Source: an uncultured Lachnospiraceae bacterium (lineage in GTDB: Bacteria > Bacillota > Clostridia > Lachnospirales > Lachnospiraceae). Taken from it: a stretch of DNA of 8,964 bases. Numbering within the stretch: position 1 is the first letter of the stretch; every line of letters begins with the position of its first letter. Below the pieces are notes generated by a model that saw only the letters and a list, made by a program, of their open reading frames with translations, had not been told where the DNA came from and did not search any database. Made by a program: the position numbers and the translations under genes. The DNA is taken from the NCBI GenBank assembly GCA_902783095.1, contig CACZPX010000158.1, forward strand, positions 1 to 8,964, in the 5' to 3' direction. Shown here in pieces: positions 1-6,320 of this stretch.

Positions 1-24
1 ACGACGTATCGGGAGGTGATACAG

Positions 25-336
25 GTGAAAAAGAGCGAACCGATGTCAGAGAGCTACTATTACATCCTGTTATGCCTGGCCAGGGGCGCAAATCACGGCT
101 ACGGCATCATGCAGATGACGGAACAGCTTTCGGGCGGGGACGTGACCATCGGCTCCGGCACCATGTACGGCGCCACCGGCAACATGATGAAGAAGGGCTG
201 GATCTGCGAGATCATGTCCAATGAGCCCGGGCAGGAGCGCAGAAGACTTTACCAGCTGACCGAGGCCGGGCGGGAGGCCCTGCGGGCGGAGGTTAAACGG
301 CTGCGGCGGATGTTAAACAATGCGGAGGGGGTGTGA
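25..336 (+). CDS. PadR family transcriptional regulator
   Basis: This is a small winged-helix DNA-binding protein of about 103 residues, the usual size for the short PadR group. The helix-turn-helix runs roughly from residue 12 to 62. It contains a HGYGI segment (about 24-28) and a recognition helix reading SGTMYGATGNMMKKGWI, which matches the family pattern PGTLYxxLxxLexxGlI. The wing follows, with RRRLYQLTEAGREAL at about 73-87. An in-frame GTG lies at 16, but GGGAGG (11-16) is a ribosome binding site with correct spacing to the GTG at 25, so I start there; ATG at 43 is a weaker alternative. The next gene starts 3 bases after the stop. In this family such pairs usually form one operon in which PadR represses its own promoter; that promoter would lie left of the window. 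The ligand is unknown. Confidence 0.93.
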   Translation: MKKSEPMSESYYYILLCLARGANHGYGIMQMTEQLSGGDVTIGSGTMYGATGNMMKKGWICEIMSNEPGQERRRLYQLTEAGREALRAEVKRLRRMLNNAEGV

Positions 337-338
337 CC

Positions 339-1241
339 ATGCAGGGAAAGACAAAACGTTCCTTTAAGGCCTATACGGCCTGGAATTATGAGCAGGAGAT
401 CGAGGACTTAAACCGCGCCTCCGAACAGGGCTGGCAGCTGGTAAAGGGCGGCTGCTTTTCCAGCACCTTTGAGCAGGATCCGAACGTCCGGTACCGCTAC
501 CAGCTGGATTTTCGAAAGATCGACAATATGGGGCGCTATCTGGAGACGTTCCGGGAACAGGGCTGGGAATACGTCAACTCCACGTTCAACGGCTGGCACT
601 ATTTCAGGAAACGCTACGATCCGTCCCTGCCGGAGGAGGCCTATGAGATCTTCACGGACCGGGAGTCCGTGCGGGAGATGAACCGCCGCTGGGCCCGCAT
701 CGCGCTGGTGATCGGCATCGTTGTGGGACTTCTTGCGGTGATCTCTCTGGTCCGGATGATCCGCCGGCCGAATATCCCCACCCTGATCCTGATGCTGACG
801 TTTGCGATCGAAAGCGCGTTCCTGCTACGCGGGGTCGCGATCATGCGGCGCACGGATGCCGGAAAACGGCGCAACGACGGCAGGCTGCTGCTCGCTTTTA
901 TCGTCGTGATCCTGATCGGGGCGGGTTCAAACGCCGTTTTGCAGAGCCTGCGGCCGGTCTTTACCACGGAGCAGCAGGCCTCGTCGACGGACCGGCCGGT
1001 CCTGGACGGGAAATGGCTGGACTTTACGGTGCGCTACGCGGACAATTATTACCTGGACCTTACGCTGGAGGGAGACAAGCCGGTCACCGTTAAGGTACTG
1101 GACGAAACCGGGCAGGAGGTCTGTTCCCGAACGGGGACCGCTGTTTCCGAGGAGGGCATCCGCCTGTGGCTGTCCAAGGGCACGTACCGGCTGGCCCTGT
1201 CCGCACAGAGCGGCTTTCACGTTACGGGTGCGATGCACTGA
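339..1241 (+). CDS. DUF2812 domain membrane protein, partner of PadR
   Basis: A protein of about 300 residues. The N-terminal cytoplasmic part (about 5-95) has the DUF2812 pattern: repeated EQGW motifs (29-32 and 73-76), many aromatics, and a RYRYQLDF strand at 51-58. Three hydrophobic segments follow at about 119-139, 147-168 and 182-202. The last 95 or so residues are polar and rich in predicted beta strands, and would be outside the membrane if the N-terminus is inside. GTG at 333 overlaps the padR stop, but GGAGG at 324-328 is better placed for ATG at 339, so I chose that. DUF2812 proteins are commonly encoded directly after PadR regulators in Firmicutes. A role in sensing or responding to membrane or envelope stress is often supposed but not proven. 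Domain assignment is confident; function is not known. Confidence 0.88.
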   Translation: MQGKTKRSFKAYTAWNYEQEIEDLNRASEQGWQLVKGGCFSSTFEQDPNVRYRYQLDFRKIDNMGRYLETFREQGWEYVNSTFNGWHYFRKRYDPSLPEEAYEIFTDRESVREMNRRWARIALVIGIVVGLLAVISLVRMIRRPNIPTLILMLTFAIESAFLLRGVAIMRRTDAGKRRNDGRLLLAFIVVILIGAGSNAVLQSLRPVFTTEQQASSTDRPVLDGKWLDFTVRYADNYYLDLTLEGDKPVTVKVLDETGQEVCSRTGTAVSEEGIRLWLSKGTYRLALSAQSGFHVTGAMH

Positions 1242-1266
1242 GTCTCCTTTACATTCTACCGAAACG

Positions 1267-1294
1267 AGAGCGGCAGGTGCTTGCCGCTCTTTTT
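1267..1294 (+). terminator. Intrinsic terminator after the PadR-DUF2812 operon
   Basis: A perfect 9-bp stem AGAGCGGCA / TGCCGCTCT (1267-1275 and 1282-1290) with a 6-base loop is followed directly by a run of T (TCTTTTT ending at 1294). It sits 25 bases after the stop of the DUF2812 gene, so it separates that operon from the membrane protein gene at 1403. Confidence 0.9.
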
Positions 1295-1402
1295 GCGCGC
1301 TGATAGGGTAGAGGTGCGGGAGGGAGCGGCCGGCCAGAGAAAAACAGACCGCCCCGACCCGGAAAAACACAGCGGCAAAGAGCCGGAAAAAGGAGGCGCG
1401 TC

Positions 1403-1978
1403 ATGGGAGCACGGCAAGGAGGAAGCAAAGAGGAGCGCGGCGGAACGGTGCGGAAAATCAGCCTGTTGGGTGTCGGAATCGCGTTGTTTGTGGTATTATC
1501 ACTGTGTCTGCAGGTCCCGGTATTTGAAAACTATTACCTGTGCCTGGGCTACGCGGTGATGATGGTCTGGTGCTTCCGCTTCGGACCGGCGGCGGGGGCT
1601 GCAGTCGGCGCGGGCGGCGTGGTGATCTACTGCCTGCTGACGAGCGGCCTGCGCGGGATGCCCGGGTGGAGCCTGGGAAACGCGGTGATCGGCGTGCTGC
1701 TGGGCGGCGGGCTGCGGCTGTGCGCTAAGATCCGTCCGCGTACGGTACGGGCGTTTGCGCATCTTGCGCTGATCGTCTTGGCGACGGCCGTGGGGATACT
1801 GGGGGTCAAATCGCTCACGGAGTGCCTGCTGTACGCGCAGCCCTTTGCGGTGCGCGCGGCAAAGAATATGGCGGCCTTTGTTGCGGACGCGGTGATGCTG
1901 GCCGTGAGCCTGCCCGCCGCGGCGCTTTTGGACGGGCAGACAGGGAAAACGAAAGAACACCGCGCCTTGTCATCCTGA
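1403..1978 (+). CDS. Probable ECF transporter S component (substrate unknown)
   Basis: A very hydrophobic 191-residue protein with about five or six membrane segments (about 20-38, 44-58, 63-80, 88-106, 118-137, 155-176). Size and layout fit the substrate-binding S subunit of energy-coupling factor vitamin/metabolite transporters. The stretch GMPGWSLGNAVIGVLLGG (85-102), with small residues in the helices, resembles S components annotated in other Clostridia. No EcfA or EcfT gene is nearby, so it would have to share a housekeeping ECF module (group II). AGGAGG at 1391-1396 sits 6 bases before the ATG at 1403, which supports this start; a GTG at 1448, just before the first helix, is a less likely alternative. 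The substrate cannot be read from the sequence. The last two or three codons and the stop lie within a repeat-like sequence, so the C-terminus may have been altered by a repeat insertion. Confidence 0.72.
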   Translation: MGARQGGSKEERGGTVRKISLLGVGIALFVVLSLCLQVPVFENYYLCLGYAVMMVWCFRFGPAAGAAVGAGGVVIYCLLTSGLRGMPGWSLGNAVIGVLLGGGLRLCAKIRPRTVRAFAHLALIVLATAVGILGVKSLTECLLYAQPFAVRAAKNMAAFVADAVMLAVSLPAAALLDGQTGKTKEHRALSS

Positions 1979-2014
1979 GCGAAGAGCGCGCAGCGGACGG
2001 AGTCGAAGGATCTC
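1969..2014. repeat. Dispersed-repeat-like element (GTCATCCTGAGCG...CGAAGGATCTC)
   Basis: The sequence begins GTCATCCTGAGCGAAG and ends GTCGAAGGATCTC, with a GC-rich middle. From memory, this pair of ends is a recurrent short intergenic repeat in many bacterial genomes, including Firmicutes. ATCCT and AGGAT at the two ends can pair. It overlaps the last codons of the membrane protein gene and lies in the leader of the next gene. I cannot count copies from one window, so the repeat call rests on recognition of the motif. Confidence 0.6.
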
Positions 2015-2045
2015 ACGGCACTAAAACAAACAAGGAAACACCAAC

Positions 2046-3365
2046 ATGAACGACTATCGATTCGGAGAACGGCTGTACGAACTGCGAAAGCAGGCGGGCC
2101 TGACGCAGCGCCAGCTGGCGTGGGAGATGAAGGTGAGCGACAAGGCGGTGTCCCGTTGGGAAACGGGCGCCGCAAAGCCGTCCACGAACACGCTGCGCAG
2201 ACTGGCGCTCTTTTACCGGGTCCCGGTGGAGGAGCTGCTCTCCCTGCGGGAGGAAAAGCCCCGCAAGGCGATCACAAAGATCGTGATCACCGGCGGTCCC
2301 TGCGCGGGCAAGACCACGGCCATGAGCTGGATCCGCAACGCCTTTATCAAGCGCGGCTACGCCGTGCTCTTTGTGCCGGAGACGGCTACGGAACTCATCA
2401 CCGGCGGCGCGGCGCCGTGGGCGATGGCAGACGGGCTGGAGTTTCAGAAGTGCCTGGCAAGGCTGCAGCGGGAAAAGGAGACGGTGTTCCTGCGGGCGGC
2501 ACAGCAGATGCGGGAGGACAAGGTGCTGATCGTGTGCGACCGCGGCCTGCTGGACAATAAGGCCTACATGTCCGCGCTGGACTTTGCCGCGGTGCTGCGG
2601 GAACTGGGCAGCAGCGAGGTGGAGGCGCGAGATTCCTACGACGCGGTGTTCCACCTGGTCACGGCGGCCAAGGGGGCGAGGGAGGCCTATACCCTGGCCA
2701 ACAATAAGGCGCGCACCGAGACGCCGGAGCAGGCTGCCGCCATTGACGACGCGCTGATCGCCGCCTGGACCGGGCATCCGCATCTGCGCGTGATCGACAA
2801 TTCCACGGATTTTGAGCAGAAACTGGAGCGCCTGCTGGCAGAGATCGCCGCCTTTCTGGGCGAGCCGGTCCCCTGCGAGACCGAGCGCAAGTATCTGATC
2901 CGTTATCCGGACGTAAAAAAGCTGAAGGAGCTGCCCAACTGCGAACGGGTGGAGATCATCCAGACCTATTTAAAGGGAGAAGACGGGCAGGAACTGCGCG
3001 TGCGGCAGCGCGGCAGCGACGGCCATTACATCTATTTCCGCACCGAAAAGCGTAGGCTCACCGACCTGACGCGGGTGGAGATCGAGGAACGCCTGACGCG
3101 GGACGAGTACCTGCGCCTGCTGATGCAGGCGGATCCCGCGGCGCGCCCCATCCGCAAGACGCGGTACTGCCTGACGGAGAACAGTCAGTATTTTGAGATC
3201 GACCTGTACCCGCAGTGGACAAAGCAGGCCGTGATGGAGATCGAACTGCGGGATGAGAACGAGCCGGTGCGCCTGCCCAAGGGGATCCGCGTGATCCGCG
3301 AGGTGACAGGGGATCCGGTGTACGATAACCATGCGATGGCGTACGGCATGCCCGAAGAGGACTGA
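2046..3365 (+). CDS. HTH / P-loop kinase / CYTH three-domain fusion protein
   Basis: A 439-residue protein with three readable domains. Residues 5-62 are an Xre/Cro-type helix-turn-helix (LRKQAGLTQRQLAWEMKVSD, then AVSRWETG). Residues about 76-255 are an AAA_28/NadR-like P-loop kinase fold: Walker A GGPCAGKTT at 83-91, then PETATELI at 111-118 and a CDRGLLDNKAY segment at 164-174 typical of nucleotide/nucleoside-type kinases. Residues about 276-435 are a CYTH (triphosphate tunnel) domain: signature ExExK at 278-282 (ETERK), RVRQRG at 318-323, FRTEKRR, VEIEERL, RKTRY at 370-374, FEIDLY at 383-388 and VMEIEL at 396-401. The charged tunnel residues look intact, so the CYTH domain is probably active on a triphosphate or polyphosphate-like substrate with a metal ion. 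An AAGGA site at 2032-2036 supports the ATG. It is the first of three closely spaced genes. Substrate and DNA target are unknown. Confidence 0.9.
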   Translation: MNDYRFGERLYELRKQAGLTQRQLAWEMKVSDKAVSRWETGAAKPSTNTLRRLALFYRVPVEELLSLREEKPRKAITKIVITGGPCAGKTTAMSWIRNAFIKRGYAVLFVPETATELITGGAAPWAMADGLEFQKCLARLQREKETVFLRAAQQMREDKVLIVCDRGLLDNKAYMSALDFAAVLRELGSSEVEARDSYDAVFHLVTAAKGAREAYTLANNKARTETPEQAAAIDDALIAAWTGHPHLRVIDNSTDFEQKLERLLAEIAAFLGEPVPCETERKYLIRYPDVKKLKELPNCERVEIIQTYLKGEDGQELRVRQRGSDGHYIYFRTEKRRLTDLTRVEIEERLTRDEYLRLLMQADPAARPIRKTRYCLTENSQYFEIDLYPQWTKQAVMEIELRDENEPVRLPKGIRVIREVTGDPVYDNHAMAYGMPEED

Positions 3366-3404
3366 GCGCGGGCGGCCGGGTATCATATATAAAGGAGAAG
3401 CCCC

Positions 3405-3815
3405 ATGATCAATATCTACATTCTGACCAAAGAGGGAAAGACCTGGAACCAGCGGGGGATGGACTGGATCCACGACACGCTGCTGGACGAACTGCACATC
3501 GTCGACAAGGACGCCGTCCAGGTTTTGGGCGGCCCGCTGTACAACAGCCCCACCTGGCTGCTTGGCGCGCTGGGGCAGAACGAGGAGTCCTTTGTGATCA
3601 TCTCCTGGGAGCACATCAACGTGATCGCGCCGCCGTACATGGCGGGCTTTGTCGCCATGCTGGAGGAGAACCGCAAAAACGGCGTTAAGAAAACCTCCTG
3701 GGAGACCGCGCTGGACTATATGCACACGTTTGAAAAGCAGGCGCAGCAAAATGACGGGACGGCGGTGCAGCCGGGCGGAGAACAGCCGCAGCCGGCGGAC
3801 GGCGAAACGCCGTAA
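3405..3815 (+). CDS. Hypothetical protein, 136 residues, unrecognised
   Basis: I do not recognise this family. The body (1-113) looks like a soluble mixed alpha/beta domain: a first strand INIYILTK, an amphipathic region WNQRGMDWIHDTLLDELHIV, a strand SFVIISW, a PPYMAGFVAMLEE helix and a WETALDYMHTFEKQ helix. There are four Trp and no obvious metal-binding cluster. The last 20 or so residues are Gln/Pro/Gly-rich and probably disordered. There is no signal peptide or membrane segment. The ATG has a good site (GGAG at 3394-3397, 7 bases away). It starts 39 bases after the HTH-kinase-CYTH gene and ends 25 bases before the aldo/keto reductase, so co-transcription is likely. A short AT-rich stretch (TATCATATAT, 3381-3390) just ahead of its ribosome site could be an internal promoter element, but I cannot support it further. 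Confidence 0.8.
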   Translation: MINIYILTKEGKTWNQRGMDWIHDTLLDELHIVDKDAVQVLGGPLYNSPTWLLGALGQNEESFVIISWEHINVIAPPYMAGFVAMLEENRKNGVKKTSWETALDYMHTFEKQAQQNDGTAVQPGGEQPQPADGETP

Positions 3816-3840
3816 CGAGACGAAAGACAGGAGCACCAAC

Positions 3841-4806
3841 ATGCAGACCGCGGATATCGCCGGGCTAAAAAAGCCCGTTTCCAGGATCATTTTCGGCACT
3901 GCCGTGCGGCCCATGCTGCAGGGGGAAGACGCGGACGCGCTGCTTGACGCGGCCGTATCCGCCGGGATCAACACCTTTGACTGCGCACGCGGCTACGGCG
4001 GGGCGGAGGCCTCGCTGGGGCGCTGGATCGCGCGGCGCGGCAACCGGGACAACGTCGTGCTGCTCACCAAATGCGGCAACGTGAGGGACGACGGACGCGT
4101 GCGCGTGGACCGGCAGGTGATCGGGACGGAATTGGAGCAGAGCCTGCGGATGCTGCAGACGGACCATATCGATATCTTTCTGCTGCACCGGGACGATCCG
4201 AAGACGCCGTTTGCCGAGACGCTGGAGACCCTGAATGCGGCAAAGCGCGCCGGAAAGATAGGGATCTTCGGGGTGTCCAACTGGACGCACACGCGCATAG
4301 AGGCGGCCAACCGCTATGCGGCCGCGCACGGGCTGGAAGGGTTTTCCGTGTCCAGTCCCTACTACGGGCCGGCCCGCCAGATGGCGGACCCCTGGGGCGG
4401 CGCCTGCGTGGCGCTGACCGGGCCGGAAAACGAGGCGGCGCGCGCCTGGTACGTGCAAAGCGGCCTGCCGGTGTTTGCCTACTCCGTGCTGGGACACGGG
4501 TTTTTCGGCGGCGGCTTTAAAAGCGGGGACACGGCGGCGGCTGAGACCCTGCTGGACGGCGCGGCAAAGCGCGCCTATCTCTGTGACGAAAACATGCGGC
4601 GGCTGCAGCGGGCTGAGACCCTGGCGGCGCGGGACGGCTGCAGCGTGGCGCAGATCGCGCTGCGCTACGTGCTGGGAAGCCCCATGAACGTGTTTGCCGT
4701 GATGAGTACAAAGGATCCGGCAAGGTTAAAGGAGAACGCGCGGCTGGCCGGCTGCCCGCTTTCGGCGCAGGACTGCCGCTTTCTGGAACATGGCGCGCAG
4801 GCCTGA
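3841..4806 (+). CDS. Aldo/keto reductase
   Basis: A 321-residue NAD(P)H-dependent oxidoreductase of the aldo/keto reductase superfamily, a (beta/alpha)8 barrel of normal length. All four catalytic residues are visible: Asp47 in INTFDCARGYG, Tyr52 in the same motif, Lys77 in VVLLTKCG and His116 in IDIFLLHRDD. The family segments GKIGIFGVSNW (138-148), the strand VFAYSVLGHGFF (211-222) and a cofactor-phosphate-binding-like region AVMSTKDPARLKENA (286-300) are also present. The natural aldehyde, ketone or sugar substrate cannot be told. The frame is open upstream to 3649, but that part overlaps the previous gene; AGGAG at 3829-3833, 7 bases before ATG 3841, fixes the start. It is the last gene of the GC-rich cluster before the AT-rich island. 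Confidence 0.93.
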   Translation: MQTADIAGLKKPVSRIIFGTAVRPMLQGEDADALLDAAVSAGINTFDCARGYGGAEASLGRWIARRGNRDNVVLLTKCGNVRDDGRVRVDRQVIGTELEQSLRMLQTDHIDIFLLHRDDPKTPFAETLETLNAAKRAGKIGIFGVSNWTHTRIEAANRYAAAHGLEGFSVSSPYYGPARQMADPWGGACVALTGPENEAARAWYVQSGLPVFAYSVLGHGFFGGGFKSGDTAAAETLLDGAAKRAYLCDENMRRLQRAETLAARDGCSVAQIALRYVLGSPMNVFAVMSTKDPARLKENARLAGCPLSAQDCRFLEHGAQA

Positions 4807-4826
4807 AGCACTGCGCAGCGCATGAA

Positions 4827-4882
4827 CCTCGGGGACGGGGTTCTCGAGGCTCCGTGAACTAGAAGAGCCGGCCCTGCGGCTC
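4827..4882. other. Two hairpins after the reductase gene
   Basis: Two potential stem-loops lie between the reductase stop and the start of AT-rich DNA. The first (4827-4849) pairs CCTCGGGGAC with GTTCTCGAGG around a GGG loop, 10 pairs including two G-U. The second (4865-4882) pairs GAGCCG with CGGCTC around 6 bases. Neither is followed by a T run, so they are not convincing intrinsic terminators. They may protect the mRNA 3' end, or the first may be a short repeat element, since it shares CGGGGACGG with the hairpin at 7518-7554. Confidence 0.5.
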
Positions 4883-5019
4883 ATAAACATGGCACGATGC
4901 TTATGCGCGGGACAATTACGTCATACAGGAATGCTGAACAATGATTAAGCAAACCTGCTATTATACAACAATTGCCAAGAATCTGTATATATTATCGCTG
5001 CATTGATCTTAAATCCCTG

Positions 5020-5048
5020 TTGATATCTGATAACTAATTTGATATGTT
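5020..5048 (+). promoter_or_regulatory. Putative sigma-A promoter of the AT-rich gene pair
   Basis: TTGATA (5020-5025) and TATGTT (5043-5048) are separated by exactly 17 bases, a reasonable vegetative promoter. Transcription would start near 5055, giving a leader of about 25 bases that carries the AGAGG ribosome site at 5068-5072. The surroundings are AT-rich, so a chance match is possible. Confidence 0.5.
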
Positions 5049-5079
5049 TCTGTTACATCATTTTGAAAGAGGATAATAT

Positions 5080-5817
5080 ATGAAAAAATGTGTTGTTATT
5101 TGCTTTTTATCTTTGAGTCTTTGCTTCAATTGTCTATCTGTTTCTGCTGAAGAAGAATTATCAGACAGTTATAAAGAGTATCTCCAGTACCTTAGCGAGG
5201 GATGGTTTGGCAAGGATGTCTCTTATGATGTTTGGCAATCAGCAGTTCTGGAATCGGAAAGATTAGAAAAACTTCTGGAATCCGAAACAGAGGATTTCAC
5301 ATGTGTTTACACAGAATATGGAATAGGTCTTAATGCTAATACTCCGCCAACTGGTGATGGTGATTTCTCCATGATGAAAGGCGATGTTTTAGTGACAAAT
5401 GGCACTGTTTCAGCTAAAATCGCCGGCCATGCTGGGATTGCGATTTCTTCATCAAAAATACTACATATTGCAGGAAAGCATCATCATCCTGAGACTATTA
5501 CCCTTGCGCAGTGGAAGAATAGCTATACAAACAATTCTTCTAAATGGACAAAGTTTTATCGGCATAATACTTATTCTTATGCAGTTGCGGCTGCTAACTG
5601 GGGGATTGCAAATTATATCAATAAAAATGCAAATGCAGAATATGAGCTGTTTTCACCGCTAACAAAGACAAATCCCACATATTGTTCTAAGTTGGTATGG
5701 CAGTGCTATTATTTTATCAAACCTTCACAAGCAACCGGCGATGATTATGTTCTTCCTTATCATCTGAGCCGCGCCATCAAAAACATAAACCAAGTCGGAA
5801 AAATATACGGTCGATGA
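5080..5817 (+). CDS. Secreted permuted papain-fold (YiiX/NlpC-P60-like) hydrolase
   Basis: A 245-residue exported protein. Residues 1-23 are a signal peptide (MKK, hydrophobic core, likely cut after VSA before EEE). The rest resembles circularly permuted NlpC/P60-type cysteine hydrolases of the YiiX kind. KGDVLVT (100-106) is the usual opening strand, GHAGIAIS (116-123) carries the likely catalytic His117, and TYCSKLVWQCYY (200-211) carries the likely nucleophile Cys202. The Cys after His order is the mark of the permuted type. An N-terminal helical region at about 26-70, rich in Glu and Leu, precedes the domain. Family members act on peptidoglycan peptides, amide-linked lipids or similar substrates; which one is unknown here. 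AGAGG lies 7 bases before the ATG. The gene is AT-rich, unlike both flanks, and is coupled to the next gene by an ATGA overlap, which suggests the pair moved together. Confidence 0.82.
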   Translation: MKKCVVICFLSLSLCFNCLSVSAEEELSDSYKEYLQYLSEGWFGKDVSYDVWQSAVLESERLEKLLESETEDFTCVYTEYGIGLNANTPPTGDGDFSMMKGDVLVTNGTVSAKIAGHAGIAISSSKILHIAGKHHHPETITLAQWKNSYTNNSSKWTKFYRHNTYSYAVAAANWGIANYINKNANAEYELFSPLTKTNPTYCSKLVWQCYYFIKPSQATGDDYVLPYHLSRAIKNINQVGKIYGR

Positions 5818-6179
5818 GAAAGAAAAAAATCCTCATTGCAATACTTTTAATAGTTCTTTTGGCTGTTTTGAAATGGATATATTATTATCCGGTACAAAGA
5901 ACACTATGTCAAAAAGCTTTTAAGGAATACATTTCTCTGCAAGGAATATCAGAAGCAGATATTGATTCGTCCAGAACGGAAAAAATACCTTGGGTGAATG
6001 GATGGAAAGTTGTTGTTTGTTATAAAAAAGATTTAGACAATATTTATGAATACATGTTCTTTATAGACAGTAACTATGGAAAAAAGATGAGCGTTGGCCG
6101 CATGATCTGCGATATAAAGACCAAAGGTGGAGAGGATGCGAAGAGTTTTCTTTATCCGCCTCTTCCGGAAAATGAGTAG
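5814..6179 (+). CDS. Small membrane-anchored protein, DUF3139-like
   Basis: A 121-residue protein with a lysine-rich start (MRKKK), one membrane helix (about 6-24) and a polar domain of about 95 residues that would face outward. The layout, with a YYPVQ segment after the helix, a predicted helix KAFKEYISLQGIS and a strand NGWKVVVCYKK, resembles DUF3139 proteins of Firmicutes, but this is resemblance rather than a firm match. No strong ribosome site precedes it; its ATG overlaps the stop of the secreted hydrolase (ATGA), so translation is probably by re-initiation. Both products act at or outside the membrane, so a functional partnership, such as inhibitor, anchor or helper, is a fair guess but unproven. 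Confidence 0.75.
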   Translation: MRKKKILIAILLIVLLAVLKWIYYYPVQRTLCQKAFKEYISLQGISEADIDSSRTEKIPWVNGWKVVVCYKKDLDNIYEYMFFIDSNYGKKMSVGRMICDIKTKGGEDAKSFLYPPLPENE

Positions 6180-6320
6180 ACAGCAAGTAACTGTAACGAA
6201 TGGTTGATACGGATAACGTACAATAAGTTTCGCAAAACTGAATAAAGGGTAGACATAGTCTGTCACCACTCGGTAAAATTGAGTTGCTGCACAACTATCA
6301 AAGCCGAGGAGGATAAAACC
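6180..6320. other. Right edge of the AT-rich island, leader of the amidohydrolase gene
   Basis: 141 bases without a gene. Low-GC sequence continues to about 6300, and the GC-rich sequence resumes with the ribosome site of the amidohydrolase gene. I found no convincing -35/-10 pair, no terminator with a T run after the DUF3139-like gene, and no clear terminal inverted or direct repeat matching the left edge. The stretch near 6270-6299 (ACTCGGTAAAATTGAGTTGC and after) looks like possible mobile-element flank, but I cannot name it. Confidence 0.4.

Noticed and set aside
1302..1394. GATAGGGTAGAGGTGCGGG upstream of the membrane protein recalls the start of a lysine riboswitch (GATAGAGGTGCG).
   Set aside because: The region is far too short, the closing P1 strand (CTATC) is absent and the later conserved core (GTCGCCGAAG) is not there. 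An Infernal search with the lysine riboswitch model would settle it.
2013..2783. Long minus-strand open frame (256 codons) opposite the HTH-kinase-CYTH gene; similar long frames lie opposite the other GC-rich genes.
   Set aside because: High-GC coding DNA gives long antisense frames. The translations are Arg/Gly/His-rich and low in recognisable motifs, while the plus-strand product has three clear domains.
3649..3840. Upstream extension of the aldo/keto reductase frame to ATG 3649.
   Set aside because: It overlaps the 136-residue gene in another frame, is Arg-rich shadow sequence, and the ribosome site at 3829-3833 fits ATG 3841.
4807..4900. Possible tRNA or attachment site at the left edge of the island (GGTTCTCGAGG).
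   Set aside because: No cloverleaf can be drawn around it, no CCA end is present and no matching direct repeat was found at the right edge.
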